Shown one piece after another: positions 11,045 to 64,000 of a stretch of 64,000 nt of DNA. Under the pieces are notes generated by a model. The model was not told the origin of the DNA. It was given only the letters and a program-made list of their open reading frames with translations, and did not search any database. The translations under genes were made by a program, and so were the position numbers. Source of the DNA: Glandiceps talaboti (lineage: Eukaryota; Hemichordata; Enteropneusta; Spengelidae). Location of the stretch: NCBI RefSeq assembly GCF_964340395.1, contig NC_135552.1, positions 19,484,181 through 19,548,180 of the forward strand, read 5' to 3'. Position 1 is the first letter of the stretch, and the number at the start of each line of letters is the position of its first letter.

Positions 11045-14000
11045 CATGATCCTACTACATACTCAACAACTCTGTACTAAGCAGAAACAGAAAAAACAGT
11101 AACAGGCTCCGTTCCTTTCAATTTTTTTTTATCATAAGTTCATATTGCTGATGGAATAAATAACTGTTTTTTGTTTTTTGCTTGAAATCTGTTCCTACCA
11201 CTGTTGATGACAGTACATAATTCAATTTCCCATCTTAACAGATGAAATGGAATTGTCCGTCAAAATGACTTGTTTTATTTGGTACATCTCTGGAATACAT
11301 AGCATCAAAGAAGTCTTTCTTTGCCGTCATCCCATCATTTACATTAATGATAACCACTGATTCTATACACAGCTATTGAGGGTCTACAAAGACTGTTTAG
11401 AAACCAACTAAAGCGACGAAAGGAGAATGCATCCAGTGATGAAGGCAATCAGTTGTTTATTGATGTATTGGCTAAATCTAGTAACTCAGAAGAAGAAGCT
11501 GTTAATGATGCAATTACATACTTAATGGTAGGATTTCACAGCACTGCTTACTGTAAGTATTGATAATGATAATAATAATAATATTTTATTCGTCCAAATA
11601 AACTTGGAAATTTGTTGAATGGTTGCCACTGAACAGCGCCCTCGTGTCCTAGTGTTGAAAAAGCAGGATGAAACCAGAGTATCTGGAGAGAAACCTGCGT
11701 TGTTTGGCAGGGTCACACAGTAGTTTTATAGTGTTCTGCATTAGCTACATATGAGTAGAAAGGGAAAACCAGTATTTGAATATCACGTTCATGTCAGTTA
11801 TTTTTGTGTTATTTTACTTGACAGTGTTGGCTTGGGCATTGTATTTCATTGCAAGTGATGATGATGTACAGGATAAAGTGTACAAAGAACTGAAAGATGT
11901 CCTACCAGATGAGAAGAAGGTGAACCCTGAAAATCTTAAAAAGTTAAGGTTCGTAGTTTCCTTTAAAGTGTACAGGGAATTAAATACATCATACCAGGGT
12001 AGATTACACTGCTCAGATTTGTGTATCAGTCAAAATAGTTACTGCTATGGTGATAAAAATTATTAAAATGTTCATGTTCATAAGGCATATAGGTGATAAC
12101 TTTTATAATATTTTCAAGTTCATAGGGCATATGTAATAAAAAAACATTAAATTCTAATGGTCTAAAAACTATAAAATTTTCAAGTTCATATGGCAATGGT
12201 AGTAAAAAACATTCAATTCTAATGGTCTAAAAACTATAAAATTCATAGGGCATAGGTAATAAAAAACATTAAAGTTTCATGGTCAAATGACTAATAAGAA
12301 CTATTATTAAATTTCAAAGTTCATGCGCATGTAATAAATGCATATCGGACTTAATGTTTGGGCCAGCAGGGAAGATATGAAGCATTTGACAAGTGTATTT
12401 TGATTGGTTGGTAAACGTTCGCGTACAATTGCTGTCATATAATTGATTTGTTCATGAGTTACTTCTTGTAAACATGTGTCTTAAAGCTGGGTTCTCAATC
12501 TATTACAAGCCATGTACATGTAACCTTATTAGGAGGTCCAGTTCAAATGACCTCTTGACCTCAACTGTGTTGTGTCATGTATATAACATGATCCCCTGTC
12601 CTGTCTATGGAAATTGATTATCAACAGGTATCTTCATCAAGTAGTTAAAGAGTCAATGCGTTGTTCTACAGTGTTGCCATGGACAGCTAGATATCAAGAA
12701 ATAGATGTTGAAATTGGTGGACATGTGATACCCAAGAATGTGAGTTATATACAGAACATTGACAACACTTGCTATGTTAGGAGATTTATTGCTTCACATA
12801 TTGTGATAGACATGGGATTAATAAATCCACTGTTTAATTACAAATGGCATCTCAATGGGCCATATAAACAGGTTTGTCAAACTGATAAAAAAGTGCATCC
12901 CAATGGGCCATATAAACAGGTTTATCAAACTGATAAAAAAAGTGCATCCCAATGGGCCATATTATAATACTCAATAGATGAAATGCCAGGTTCATCAAAC
13001 TGACAAAAAAGTGCATCCCAATGGGCCATATTATAATACTCGATAGATGAAATACCAGGTTCATCAAACTGATAAAAAAGTGCTTCCCAATGGGCCATAT
13101 TATAATACTCGATAGATGAAATACCAGGTTCATCAAATTGATAAAAAAGTGCTTCCCAATGGGCCATATTATAATACTCGATAGATGAAATACCAGGTTC
13201 ATCAAACTGATAAAAAAGTGCTTCCCAATGGGCCATATTATAATACTCGATAGATGAAATACCAGGTTCATCAAACCGATAAAAAAGTGCTTCCCAATGG
13301 GCCATATCATAATGCTAATTGATAAAACACCAGGTTCATCAAACTGATAAAAAAAGTGCATCCCAATGGGCCATATTATAATACTCGATAGATGAAATAC
13401 CAGGTTCATCAAACTGATAAAAAAGTGCTTCCCAATGGGCCATATCATAATGCTAATTGATAAAACACCAGGTTCACCAAACTAATAAAAAAAAAGTTAA
13501 TCTCAATGGGCCATATTGTAAAGCTTAATTGATAAAATACCAGGTTCATCAAACTATTATCGTAAGTTTTAATACATCATCCAGACTGCTTCTCATCAAG
13601 TTTTATAATTATGGCAACAAACCTGTAATTGTATAGTGTATTTGTATTGCCTTGATAGACCCCTGTAATCCATGCCTTGGGTGTTGTGCTACAAGATGAG
13701 CTACTTTGGCCATTACCAAACAGGTAAGTCAACAGTTAATACATTACATTTCAATGGATTTTGAATGTTTAGACGGTGTCTGTATTAGTATATGTTGATG
13801 TATATATGTTTATGATACGAAGGGGTATTTTTGTCATGAACTTTGTTACGACATGATCGTACATCAAATGAACACACGCTGAGTTTATATAAGTTTTTTG
13901 GCATGTAATTTTTTTTACATATTAAAAGGTACTCACAGTATTCTACTCACTCATGTACACTTAACCATCACTTGCAGTTGACTGGACTCAAACTCGATAC

Positions 14001-14866
14001 TAGAATATAACATATAAACGATCTGATGACATGATTTATTATACATAGCAAAAAATGTACGGTCAACTGTTCTAAGAATGCCAGAACATAAATTGTGATG
14101 TCATAGAAGACATGAATCGACATTAACATTATACAAGAATAGTAAATCAACAATTTTTTTTAGTATTGTCACGTAAGCAAAAAGGTTATAAACTCGGCTT
14201 GTGTCATAGATGGTAAAATGTCAGGTTTTAAAATATAATAGCTTTGCAAGTTACAAGTACATGACAAAATATTGGAAATGTTACTTTAGATCTCACAATC
14301 AATATCCTCGTATTGGCGTATTCTGAACTTGTCAACTTTCTGTGATGGTACATATAATTTTCATAGACCATCTGTTTATTGCACTTCATCATGATAAGTA
14401 TGCGGAAATTCCATCGAAAAGATGTGAAATTATATTATGGACGTTACATGTACTTGAAGCTTCCATATAATAACAACGGGTGTACATGTTAGGTGATTGC
14501 TGTAAAAAAATATGAAATAAATGGAGGAAATTTCCAATACATTGTACAAGATACCATACTTTGTATATATTATACACCCCACTTTTAATTCTATAACATT
14601 GCTATTGCGGCAACAGGTTTGATCCTGATCGGTTCACCGATGAGAATTCTGCAACACGCGCAGACATCGCGTTCTCACCATTTGGATTTGCTGGTCAACG
14701 TAGCTGTCCTGCCGCTCAGTACATCAACACAGAGACTGCACTCTTCCTGGCTGAGCTATGTAAACATTTCAAATGGAACATGGTGGAAGGCCAGGTTGTA
14801 GAACCTAAGTACGGCTTATTTACCCAACCCAGAGAAGAAATCTGGGTAACAGTACACAAAAGATAA
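6091..14866 (+). CDS. CYP20A1: CYP20A1, cytochrome P450 family 20, complete 11-exon gene
   Basis: Orphan microsomal P450 with no settled substrate. Exons 6091-6162, 6324-6373, 7586-7755, 9030-9175, 9955-10122, 10529-10610, 11373-11552, 11825-11948, 12628-12739, 13659-13723 and 14617-14866 join in phase to 472 aa (human 462). Signal anchor MLDFAIFAVTFAIVLIVAVI (residues 1-20) is nearly identical to human. EGNLPDISAAGSFHEFLVDL, IPLCQYM, LGVVLQD and FDPDRF align with the family. I-helix: VGFHSTA (about 282-288), without the usual acid-Thr pair. ExxR is E339-SM-R342. The heme loop is PFGFAGQRSCPA with ligand Cys420 and the usual Arg two residues before it. The exon 6 and 8 donors (gtcggt, gttcgt) are weak. 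The exon 5 donor is followed by a tandem array of copies of itself. Confidence 0.97.
7946..8157. mobile_element. Small fold-back/MITE-like element in CYP20A1 intron 3
   Basis: Terminal inverted repeats 7946-7974 and 8128-8157 (ggttgttgttt-tacttg...) differ at a few positions. A nested inverted pair (actgaacacagca / actgtgttcagca) and a perfect 10-bp hairpin cacagacaag...cttgtctgtg (8102-8128) lie inside. About 212 bases, no ORF; consistent with a MITE. Confidence 0.7.
8251..8730. repeat. 54-bp minisatellite in CYP20A1 intron 3
   Basis: About nine tandem copies of a 54-base unit containing agcagtagtccagggcacat and aaacatcaaatctagactac. Starts of early copies at 8251, 8305 and 8359 show the 54-base period. 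The unit is a multiple of three, which explains an open frame on the minus strand. Confidence 0.92.
10113..10430 (+). repeat. 21-bp minisatellite made of copies of the CYP20A1 exon 5 splice donor
   Basis: The exon 5/intron 5 junction reads GATGTG|GTAAGTAC. The following 300 bases are a tandem array of a 21-base unit gtaagtacacagtatgatgtg, so the junction is repeated. Perfect GTAAGT donors occur at 10123 (the true one by protein alignment) and again at 10240, 10282, 10303, 10324, 10345, 10366 and 10387; six of the seven downstream ones are preceded by GATGTG, and the one at 10303 by GATTTG. Degenerate units fill 10130-10235. In-frame TGA at 10183 blocks simple read-through. Confidence 0.93.
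10500..10528 (+). repeat. (TTTG)n forming the polypyrimidine tract of CYP20A1 exon 6 acceptor
   Basis: Six TTTG units run directly into gctcag|AGC at the start of exon 6, so the acceptor's upstream tract is a microsatellite. Confidence 0.85.
10999..11043. repeat. (CAA)n microsatellite, CYP20A1 intron 6
   Basis: About 15 CAA/AAC units. The rest of intron 6 (10611-11372) shows no other feature. Confidence 0.95.
12067..12325. repeat. ~66-bp degenerate minisatellite, CYP20A1 intron 8
   Basis: About four diverged copies containing caagttcatagggcat, aataaaaaacatt and atggtctaaaaactataaaa. Confidence 0.8.
12855..13560. repeat. 69-bp minisatellite, CYP20A1 intron 9
   Basis: About ten copies of a 69-base unit (e.g. 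starting 13071 and 13140) containing aagtgcttcccaatgggcca, actcgatagatgaaatacca and ggttcatcaaactga; the first copies are truncated to about 50 bases. The period is a multiple of three and the unit lacks stops in minus frames, so it yields a spurious 198-codon ORF (13448-12852). Confidence 0.95.
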
Positions 14867-15481
14867 TAATAAAAAAAAAAAAAATTGCCAGATTGTAATT
14901 TCGTGCCTTGGTAAATGCATCCTGGTTATTTATGTAAAACAATTGAAGACGTGTCTTGTCTCTAAACAATTTCAGAAAGTCCAGTCTTAGAGAAAAATTT
15001 CACAAAGTTTTAGCACAGTAATAATGATTGCGTGCAGGTGAATTATGAATTTTTTTGTGAACTTCAGAAGTAGTAGAGAATTGAAGAGAATGATTCCAAA
15101 TGTCTTAGGCTACTTTGACACACCATGTACTTTCTGACTTTATTTTGAATTGTTTACTTATAAGTATTGCTATTATAGCTTCATTGAGCATTTTACTTGG
15201 TAAAGAAGAAATTGCTGAACTAGAAACAAGTCAAAATATCAAAATATACATCTTATCTCGTAATTATTGTGGTTTGTATGACAAACAGAGAAATTAGAAA
15301 TTACGTGTTGCAAATACGTGACATGTGGATGTAATGTACCCACCACATTTGCAGTGTGTTGAACTCAGATTTGAGAGCCTGTAGCCTTTGGAAGTAGCTC
15401 ATCAGCCATTCTTCAAAAGTAAAGACCCACCTGATGGTCTGCAGGTTATTAGATAAGACAATTATTTCATCTGGCAAGATT

Positions 15482-15499
15482 AGGACGCCCTCTGGTGGT
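15482..15499 (-). promoter_or_regulatory. CTCF-like motif
   Basis: The minus strand reads ccaccagagggcgtcct, matching the CTCF core consensus CCASYAGRKGGCR at every position. It sits between two convergent genes. One motif match, no other support. Confidence 0.4.
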
Positions 15500-15905
15500 A
15501 GGTTGTCAGAAGCAGACCAGCAAATTCTAGGAGATATTAGTAATATATTAGTCGTTATCATTTTGTTCTATTTTTCAGTGGTTCTTTTCAGATGCTTATA
15601 GTCAAAGAGGCTTTAAGAGTTTGTACAGATACTAAATATCTTTATGCATGGATAATTGAAATAGCAGATGTTACCTTGAATTTCTTTCTGAATTGTAAAA
15701 TACATTGCTAGAAATGTAAACGTAGAGTAAGGAGTATGTGCATTTTAGTAAAATGAACAAATGATATGATCAGTTATTACTCAATGCTCTCAAAATTAGT
15801 ATTTGATATTGTGCAACTAATAAATACTAAGTGTAAAATGTAATGAATTACTTGTTTTCATTTTTTGCCATTCTGCAAGTATTGTTTGTAGAATTATTAT
15901 ACCAC

Positions 15906-16112
15906 ATGCACACACACACACACGCACACATGCACACACACGTACACACACACACACACACACAAACGCACACACAGACACATGTGCACACACGCACACA
16001 CACACACACATGCACGCACACGCACGCATGTACGCACATGCACACACACTGATGCACGCACGCATGCACACACACAAACACACACACAAACACACACACA
16101 CATACACACACA

Positions 16113-16160
<48 letters not shown>
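15906..16160. repeat. Compound (CA)n microsatellite
   Basis: About 255 bases of CA with GCAC, CATG and CAAA interruptions ending in a pure (CA) run. ORFs here are low-complexity artefacts. Confidence 0.97.
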
Positions 16161-16162
<2 letters not shown>

Positions 16163-16245
16163 AAGGCTACAGTTTTTATGATCTTAACTTTCCTGCAAAT
16201 GAACAGCTTTGTAAGCAAACTGGCAGTATATAGTTCCGCTTGTAG

Positions 16246-16740
16246 CATACATACATACATACATACATATCAAATTCTTTTATTTCCAACTTTTCCAAAA
16301 TTTCCAACAGGTAAAGTATTTACATAATTCCTTTACAGAATACACACACAATACCTTGCAGGAAATCACAGTGACTAGTGAATGAGTTTCTCTTGGTCAC
16401 CTATGACAAACGTTCACGTGATATCTGGTTATTATAGTACCTACATCTCAATCTCCAAATTTTGTAAGAACCTATTATTGAGCTTACACTACAATATTTG
16501 GTGATGGATTTGGAATTCCTTCTATTTAAACCAGCTTTGATCAAACCACTTGTGACTTTATGATGTACATTTCCGAGACTTCCAATGACAATAACTATTA
16601 TTTCTGAACGAAAGCCTGTAGTGTTTATTTCTAGTGAGAGTGGAAAATATTTGTCGAACTTCTTCTGAAAACACAATGAAATATGTGCATCAAAGGGAAC
16701 GGACACTTCAACTAATATTGCATGTTTGTTCTGTTTATCG
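16246..16740 (-). mobile_element. 5'-truncated non-LTR retroelement 3' end (LINE)
   Basis: On the minus strand an open frame from about 16740 to 16401 encodes a piece resembling the C-terminal region found downstream of reverse transcriptase in some invertebrate LINE polyproteins (ILVEVSVPFDAHI, VIGSLGNVHHKVTSGL, SSIIGSYKIWRLRCR). It is followed by a short 3'UTR, aataaaagaatttgat, and an (ATGT)n tail at 16267-16246. The 5' side abuts a second (ATGT)n run (16782-16744). No reverse-transcriptase palm is present. Family assignment is from memory of similar proteins. Confidence 0.65.
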
Positions 16741-16743
16741 ATG

Positions 16744-16782
16744 ACATACATACATACATACATACATACATACATACATACA
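16744..16782. repeat. (CATA)n microsatellite
   Basis: About ten tetranucleotide units next to the truncated LINE. Confidence 0.95.
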
Positions 16783-17786
16783 GGAACAGTTACAGTGTAA
16801 AAGTTTTTTTTATCTGTATCAGTGTTTTAGTGATCAGAGTCCCTGTAACTTTACAATGTCAAGTTATGACACCCATAAAAATATCTGATAATCAATATGA
16901 CAGTATTCATCATGTCACTTTTCCAAATTATTTCCCCATAGGCAGTGTCATATGACCCCTGACCCTTGATATAACGTATCACATAACAGTGTGATAGGTG
17001 ATTTGTTATATCTACTGTCTAGTGACATCTCGTCCTACAATATGTGAACAGTGTCAAAGTGTACTGAAAGGGTCATAAGTTTACCAAATGATACCTCATC
17101 TGTTATCAACTTGGATGATCATGCTTATTAGCTTCATGCTAAATTTAGAAATACCTTTACTTATGTAATGCAATGCAGTGCAATGTTAGAAATTTGCCAT
17201 CTGCTGATGACTTGAATTTATTCTGAACAACATGTCTACGGTCATACATTTGTTAGAATTGATTCCCTCAAAATGCTGATCTATTCCAATGTTTAGCCAT
17301 ATCAGCCCACTTCAAAATTACTTATACCATCCCAGTCCAAATTTTAGTGATAAACCCGGTCCTAATGTCAGTCATATCATTCCAGTCCTAATTTCAACTG
17401 CTTCTACTTTTCATGAAGACGTTTACAAAATAAGACTGTCCAGTAAAGATTAGATTGTTAAAGTTTTATTGCAAATGTACAGGCTGTGATGAACACAGTT
17501 CTAAAATTACAATACTTTCACTGTATGTATTATATTGTACAAGTAGATTGTGGATAAACTAAATATTGTAATGGTGAAGGCAATAAAAAATTACCATGTG
17601 ATACAAGGTAGGAATTACAGGATTCTGCAGAGATATAGTTACATGTTTATACTGGTATAAAACCATATACAGAGCACTAGCAAACCAAAGTATAAATACT
17701 ACCCAGTATATATACCTTGGTCAAGACATATACACTATTCAGGTGTCTAGTCATAATGCATCACAGCCTCACAGGATAGATATAAG

Positions 17787-18152
17787 TTAGGCCTTAAAAA
17801 AAATAATTGTTTGGTTCCGGTTATCTGACCCCATCTAGCTTTTCTCTGCTCACCCTAAACTTTTTTTAAACATATGCGAGAAAATATTGTGAAGTCTCAC
17901 AAGAAATAGTGGATGCAGAAACTGACATCAACTTAAAAAGACAATATAAAACTGTTCTTCCAATCTGTATTGGCTGAACATCTGATAGGAAGAAATAAAC
18001 AACACCGAGACCATTTGAAAAACAATGGAAAACTTGAATTAGAAACTCACACAGGAGAAAAATATATAATGAAATAAAATAAAAAATCTACCTACCCCAC
18101 CTATTCTAAAATTGAGCGTAATCGGAACCACACATTTTTTTTATTAGGCCTT
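17787..18152. mobile_element. MITE copy 1 (family with TAGGCCT termini)
   Basis: About 366 bases bounded by inverted ends: ttaggcctta...tttggttccgg on the left and cggaaccaca...ttaggcctta on the right. The interior shares long blocks with elements at 32488 and 53022 (gtgaagtctcacaagaaata; gacatcaacttaaaaagac; accgagaccat). No coding capacity. Confidence 0.88.
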
Positions 18153-18314
18153 ATTCAGGTGTACAGTGGAAATTTTATCGTATCACACTTGGAGCTCTTT
18201 GACACTTTTTTTTACTAATGCAGACTTTCTATAAACTTGTTCTGATACAAATCTCAAGTGTTTGAATAAATATCTTGTGGATATTCAATCCTATCTACAT
18301 ACCTCATAAGTTAA

Positions 18315-18315
<1 letters not shown>

Positions 18316-18368
<53 letters not shown>
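18316..18368. repeat. (CAA)n microsatellite
   Basis: About 17 units of CAA. Confidence 0.96.
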
Positions 18369-18808
18369 ATAAATTAAAGACTTCTGTGACATATTTACAG
18401 ATGATTTAAAAGTATGCATTTCTACTAATGGATGCGAGATGAGAGAAGTACTCTATATCCTAAGGTTAGAGTCAGTGGATTGATCTTGTCAATTTTGTCA
18501 CCTTCTATTGATGGAAAGAGTATATGTGGACATGAAGCTAATATTCAGCCTTTGGACTCTTCAAACTACTAGAGAAGTGTAATAGAAGTACCCTTGTTTT
18601 GATTACATATGGATAAAACATGATATTTTGCGCCTCTTTTACAGCACCATTCAAGACTTTCAATGTGTCACAGAAGGAAAGTTAGCTATGGTTTGCGAGA
18701 ATAATTTTTGTGTCATATAATATTCAGCAGAGCAAGGCCACAGTGCAGGTGGAATGAGAATAATAAATTAATCATTAGATATATGATAAATTAATTAACA
18801 CACACATA

Positions 18809-18838
18809 AAATAAATAAATAAATAAATAAATAAATAG
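18809..18838. repeat. (AAAT)n microsatellite
   Basis: Seven to eight AAAT units. Confidence 0.93.
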
Positions 18839-19374
18839 ATGAATGAAAAGGAAAATAAATAATGTATTTATCTAATGTTATATTTAAAACTTGGCCAATC
18901 ACCATGTACATTCTTATTTTTGTTGTTACAATGTTTCCCCAAACCTGACCAATCACCATGTACATATAAACTTTCATATAACAATGTTGGCAAAAGCTTG
19001 ACCAACCACTACACATGTACTAACTGTCCTACAACAACATGACATATACCAGATACTACCTTATGTACTAAAATTTAGGCTTTCCAAGTGCATTCTGTCA
19101 TTGTAACCTGGAAAGCCAGAAGTGATGATAAATGATGAAGGACCATTTACATGTCTAAAACTACACTTATTTGTGCATTTTTACATGACTTACTCAAAAC
19201 AAGCTGGGCTTATGTGACACTTATTCAATATTAACTAAAACCATTGTAACTTTGTAATGTTTTGTCACAAAAATATTTTATTTTAAAAATATTTACAAAA
19301 TCTATTGTATCTATATTTGGAAACTACAGTATTGTATATATTTGTATATTTTTTTATATATAGGAGAACATAAA

Positions 19375-20500
19375 CCTAATACAAAGGTGACATAGACCAT
19401 ACAAACTTGATACAAAGATGACATCAGACATACAAACCTCGTACAAAGGTGACACAGACCATACAGAATTGGTACAAAGATAACATCACATATAAACCTG
19501 GTACAAAGATGACACAAAACACACAACCCTAGTACAAACATGACATCAGACATATAAACCTAGTACAAACATGACATCAGACATACAAACGTGGTACAAA
19601 GAAGACAATTCACAAACAAACCTAGTACAAAGATGACATACCACATACAAACCTGGTACAAAGAAGAAATAGCAAATACAAATCTGGTACAAAGATGACA
19701 TACCACATACAAACCTAGCACACAGATGACATATCACATATAACCCTGGGACAAAGAAGACAAAGAACATACAAACCTGGTACAAAGAAGACATAGCAAT
19801 TACAAACTTGGTACAAAGATGACATAGGACATACAAACCTTGTACAAATATGACAAGAGGATATACAAACCTGGTACAAAGATGAGAGCACATACAAACC
19901 TAGCACAAAGATGATATATCACTTACAAACCTAGCACAAAGATTACATAGCAATTACAAACCTGGGACAATTATTACATAGCACATACAAACCTGGTACA
20001 AAGATGACAGCACATACAAACATGATACAAAGATGACATAGCACATACAAACCTAGCACAAAGATGACATATCACTTACAAACCTAGCACAAATTTAAAG
20101 ATGACATAGCACATACAAACCTGGGACAAAGAAGACAGCACATACACACCTGGTACAAAGATGACATAGCACATACAGACATGATACAAATATGACATAG
20201 CACATACAAACCTGGTACAAAGATGACACAGAACATATGAACCTAGGACAAAGATGACATTTCACATACAAACCTTGCACAAAGATGATAGTGTGCATAA
20301 AACCTGGGACAAAGATGACAGAGCACATACAACCCCAGTACAAGGATGACATAGCACATATTAACATCATACAAAGAAGACATAGCACATACAAACCTGG
20401 TACAAAGATGACATTGTCACATAGCACATGCAAGCCTAGTACAAAGGTGACATAGGACATACAAAACTTTTACGAAGATGATTTATGGCATAGAAATGTA
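19375..20500. repeat. ~31-bp minisatellite, about 36 copies
   Basis: Tandem array of a variable unit of about 30-31 bases, approximately acaaagatgacatagcacat followed by acaaacctggt. Copies diverge and a few carry short insertions. Cysteine-rich minus-strand frames (LCHLCTRFV repeats) are by-products of the array, not genes. Confidence 0.95.
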
Positions 20501-21098
20501 ATACAAAGAGGGCATTGTTTTACATTAAGTTCAAGTGCAAAATACATCTTTGGGTTCCAACACCTAACGCACATGTAATTGTGCAGAATTTAACAAAATA
20601 ATACTGATGACTTTTGGTAAGTTTCACTTTTTTTTCACAAATATCTAAAGCTGCATTTTTGTCACAACTGCTTGTGGGACTGATCTTTTAATTGAATATT
20701 TCTCTCGATAATACATATTTCTGATCAGCTTTATTTGTTTGTGTTAAGTTCCTTTTTAAAATTGCAGTAATATGTGTCTACTACATGACATTTCAGTAAC
20801 TGAAATCTAGATGGTATGCTCAGCTGGTCATACCGTAAGGAATGTTCTTGTCTGAAGACAAAATGTCAAAAGCAGAATTTGATAGTCGCAACAGCCCATC
20901 GATATCGTTTCTAACTATAAATCACATTGAGTTATACATACCGCTGATATTGTTATGTCACATGATTTAACTTAGGATGTCACATGACAGTCATCTCAAT
21001 AACATCGGTATCACTGACATGTATTAAATGTGATACCAGCTTTGAAAAAGGAGCGTAACCACAATTAAAACTATAATAACAAAAGTCTTATATATATG

Positions 21099-21231
<133 letters not shown>

Positions 21232-21369
21232 TCATATAAACATATAAGTATAAGTGTCTCACTGGAGAGAACAGCGCTCGGTGCAATATTATTAGCAGAG
21301 CATTATATACTAATAAGGATGTGAGACTGAGTAACGACATATAACATCCTTATTCTTTTAAATTAACTC

Positions 21370-21390
21370 TACACACACACACACACACAC

Positions 21391-21450
<60 letters not shown>

Positions 21451-21496
21451 GTGTGTGTATATATATTTGTGTGTGCGTGTGTGTGTGTGTGTGTAT
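21370..21496. repeat. (AC)n-(AT)n-(GT)n compound microsatellite
   Basis: AC run, then AT run, then GT-rich run; the outer AC and GT blocks are complementary, so the whole can fold back. Confidence 0.95.
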
Positions 21497-21847
21497 CGGT
21501 TCATTCTATCATCAATATACATCAATAGACCTGTTGCAAGATGCATTTCAAGTCTCCTCATACAGTGTAGTCTTTGTTTCATACAATCTCTTACAATAAA
21601 AGAGGAGAAAATGTCGTTCCATCATTTCATGATGAAAATGTTATTTCAAATGTCATAAAGACAAACAAAGCCTAAAGTTAGCATCATTTAATAGCAACTT
21701 AAAACTGGAAAATCGACCAAGACACTGCTATCGATCATAAGACGTCAACGGCTTTGATTTAGTCTCCATGCCTTCAAGGGGTTTCGTGAGGTTTGCTTTT
21801 ATCTTCAGTATATGTGTCCTCCGTGGTTTCATTCACTCTGGATTCCG

Positions 21848-63584
<41,737 letters not shown>

Positions 63585-64000
63585 ATTTTTTTTCAGAAGT
63601 AACTGCAGAATCAAAATGTGTACCATGAAAAAGAAGTTATTAGAGCGGAAAGTTGAATAATGTGAAATACTATATAGAAGTTATTGAATATAAGATATAA
63701 TAAATAGATGTAAGGTAGTATCAGCGACATCCGAAACGAGATATTATGCTGTCATATTAAATTTGAGGTCTAATAATACAGCTACATGGCAATGATGAAA
63801 TGTGTTGTTGTTGTGAATGTTTTACATTTGATATGAAACGACGGGGTAATAACAGCAGACACCTTATCAGTATCGGTTGTTACAAAGGTGTACAATTCAA
63901 TACGTATATCGTGTAGGCGTCATTTTTATCACGGGTATTCATTTTTTACGAATGCGTAGGAAATTGAAAATATGGATCGTATATACCCTTGTGTGTAGAA
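63585..64000 (-). other. Upstream flank of the GlyR-like gene
   Basis: Should hold the 5'UTR and possibly part of the promoter. I see no TATA box or clear initiator, and no repeat. Confidence 0.5.

Noticed and set aside
12852-13448. 198-codon minus-strand ORF
   Set aside because: Pure translation of a 69-bp minisatellite inside a CYP20A1 intron; no family resemblance.
8251-13560. Regular direct repeats reminiscent of a CRISPR array
   Set aside because: Repeats are contiguous tandem units without unique spacers, in an animal intron.
15301-15561. 86-codon minus-strand ORF
   Set aside because: Looked exon-like, but I found no protein similarity or paired splice sites; kept only the CTCF-like motif in it.
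19311-20460. Cysteine-rich minus-strand ORFs (80-121 codons)
   Set aside because: By-products of the 31-bp minisatellite; copies differ in frame and have no start context or splice logic.

Overview
This is animal nuclear DNA: AT-rich, intron-rich and crowded with microsatellites, minisatellites and short inverted-repeat elements. Three conserved protein genes can be assembled exon by exon with GT-AG (once GC-AG) splice sites and matching reading phases. The mix of a vertebrate-like glycine-receptor alpha subunit gene with nine coding exons, CYP20A1 and aladin, together with a fish-like Rex1/CR1-L2 LINE, suggests an invertebrate deuterostome (hemichordate, cephalochordate or echinoderm). I cannot name the species from sequence alone.

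Layout. (1) 1-4858, minus strand: the first eight coding exons of AAAS (aladin, a WD-repeat nucleoporin); its 3' end runs off the left edge. (2) 4859-6090: a head-to-head intergenic region with a 587-bp fold-back element and a compact YY1/NRF1/ETS-type promoter. (3) 6091-14866, plus strand: a complete 11-exon CYP20A1 gene (472 aa), whose introns carry several minisatellites; one of these is an amplification of the exon 5 splice donor itself. (4) 14867-21847: intergenic, with a CTCF-like site, a 5'-truncated LINE 3' end, a MITE, a 31-bp minisatellite and long CA/TA arrays. (5) 21848-63584, minus strand: a complete nine-exon glycine-receptor-like chloride channel gene (457 aa) spread over 41.7 kb, with one 28.6-kb intron holding most of the mobile DNA. 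(6) 63585-64000: its upstream flank.

AAAS and CYP20A1 look like a divergent housekeeping pair sharing a TATA-less promoter. The receptor gene is convergent to CYP20A1 and separate from it. The most notable biology is (a) the receptor's loop B, which naturally carries the Tyr/Phe arrangement that in rat GlyR alpha1 is known from mutagenesis to give beta-alanine and GABA responsiveness; (b) the tandemly multiplied 5' splice site of CYP20A1 exon 5; and (c) several unclassified fold-back/MITE families, one with three copies here. I see no operon, CRISPR array, rRNA or convincing tRNA, and no wholly novel protein-coding system. Most short ORFs are low-complexity or repeat translations.
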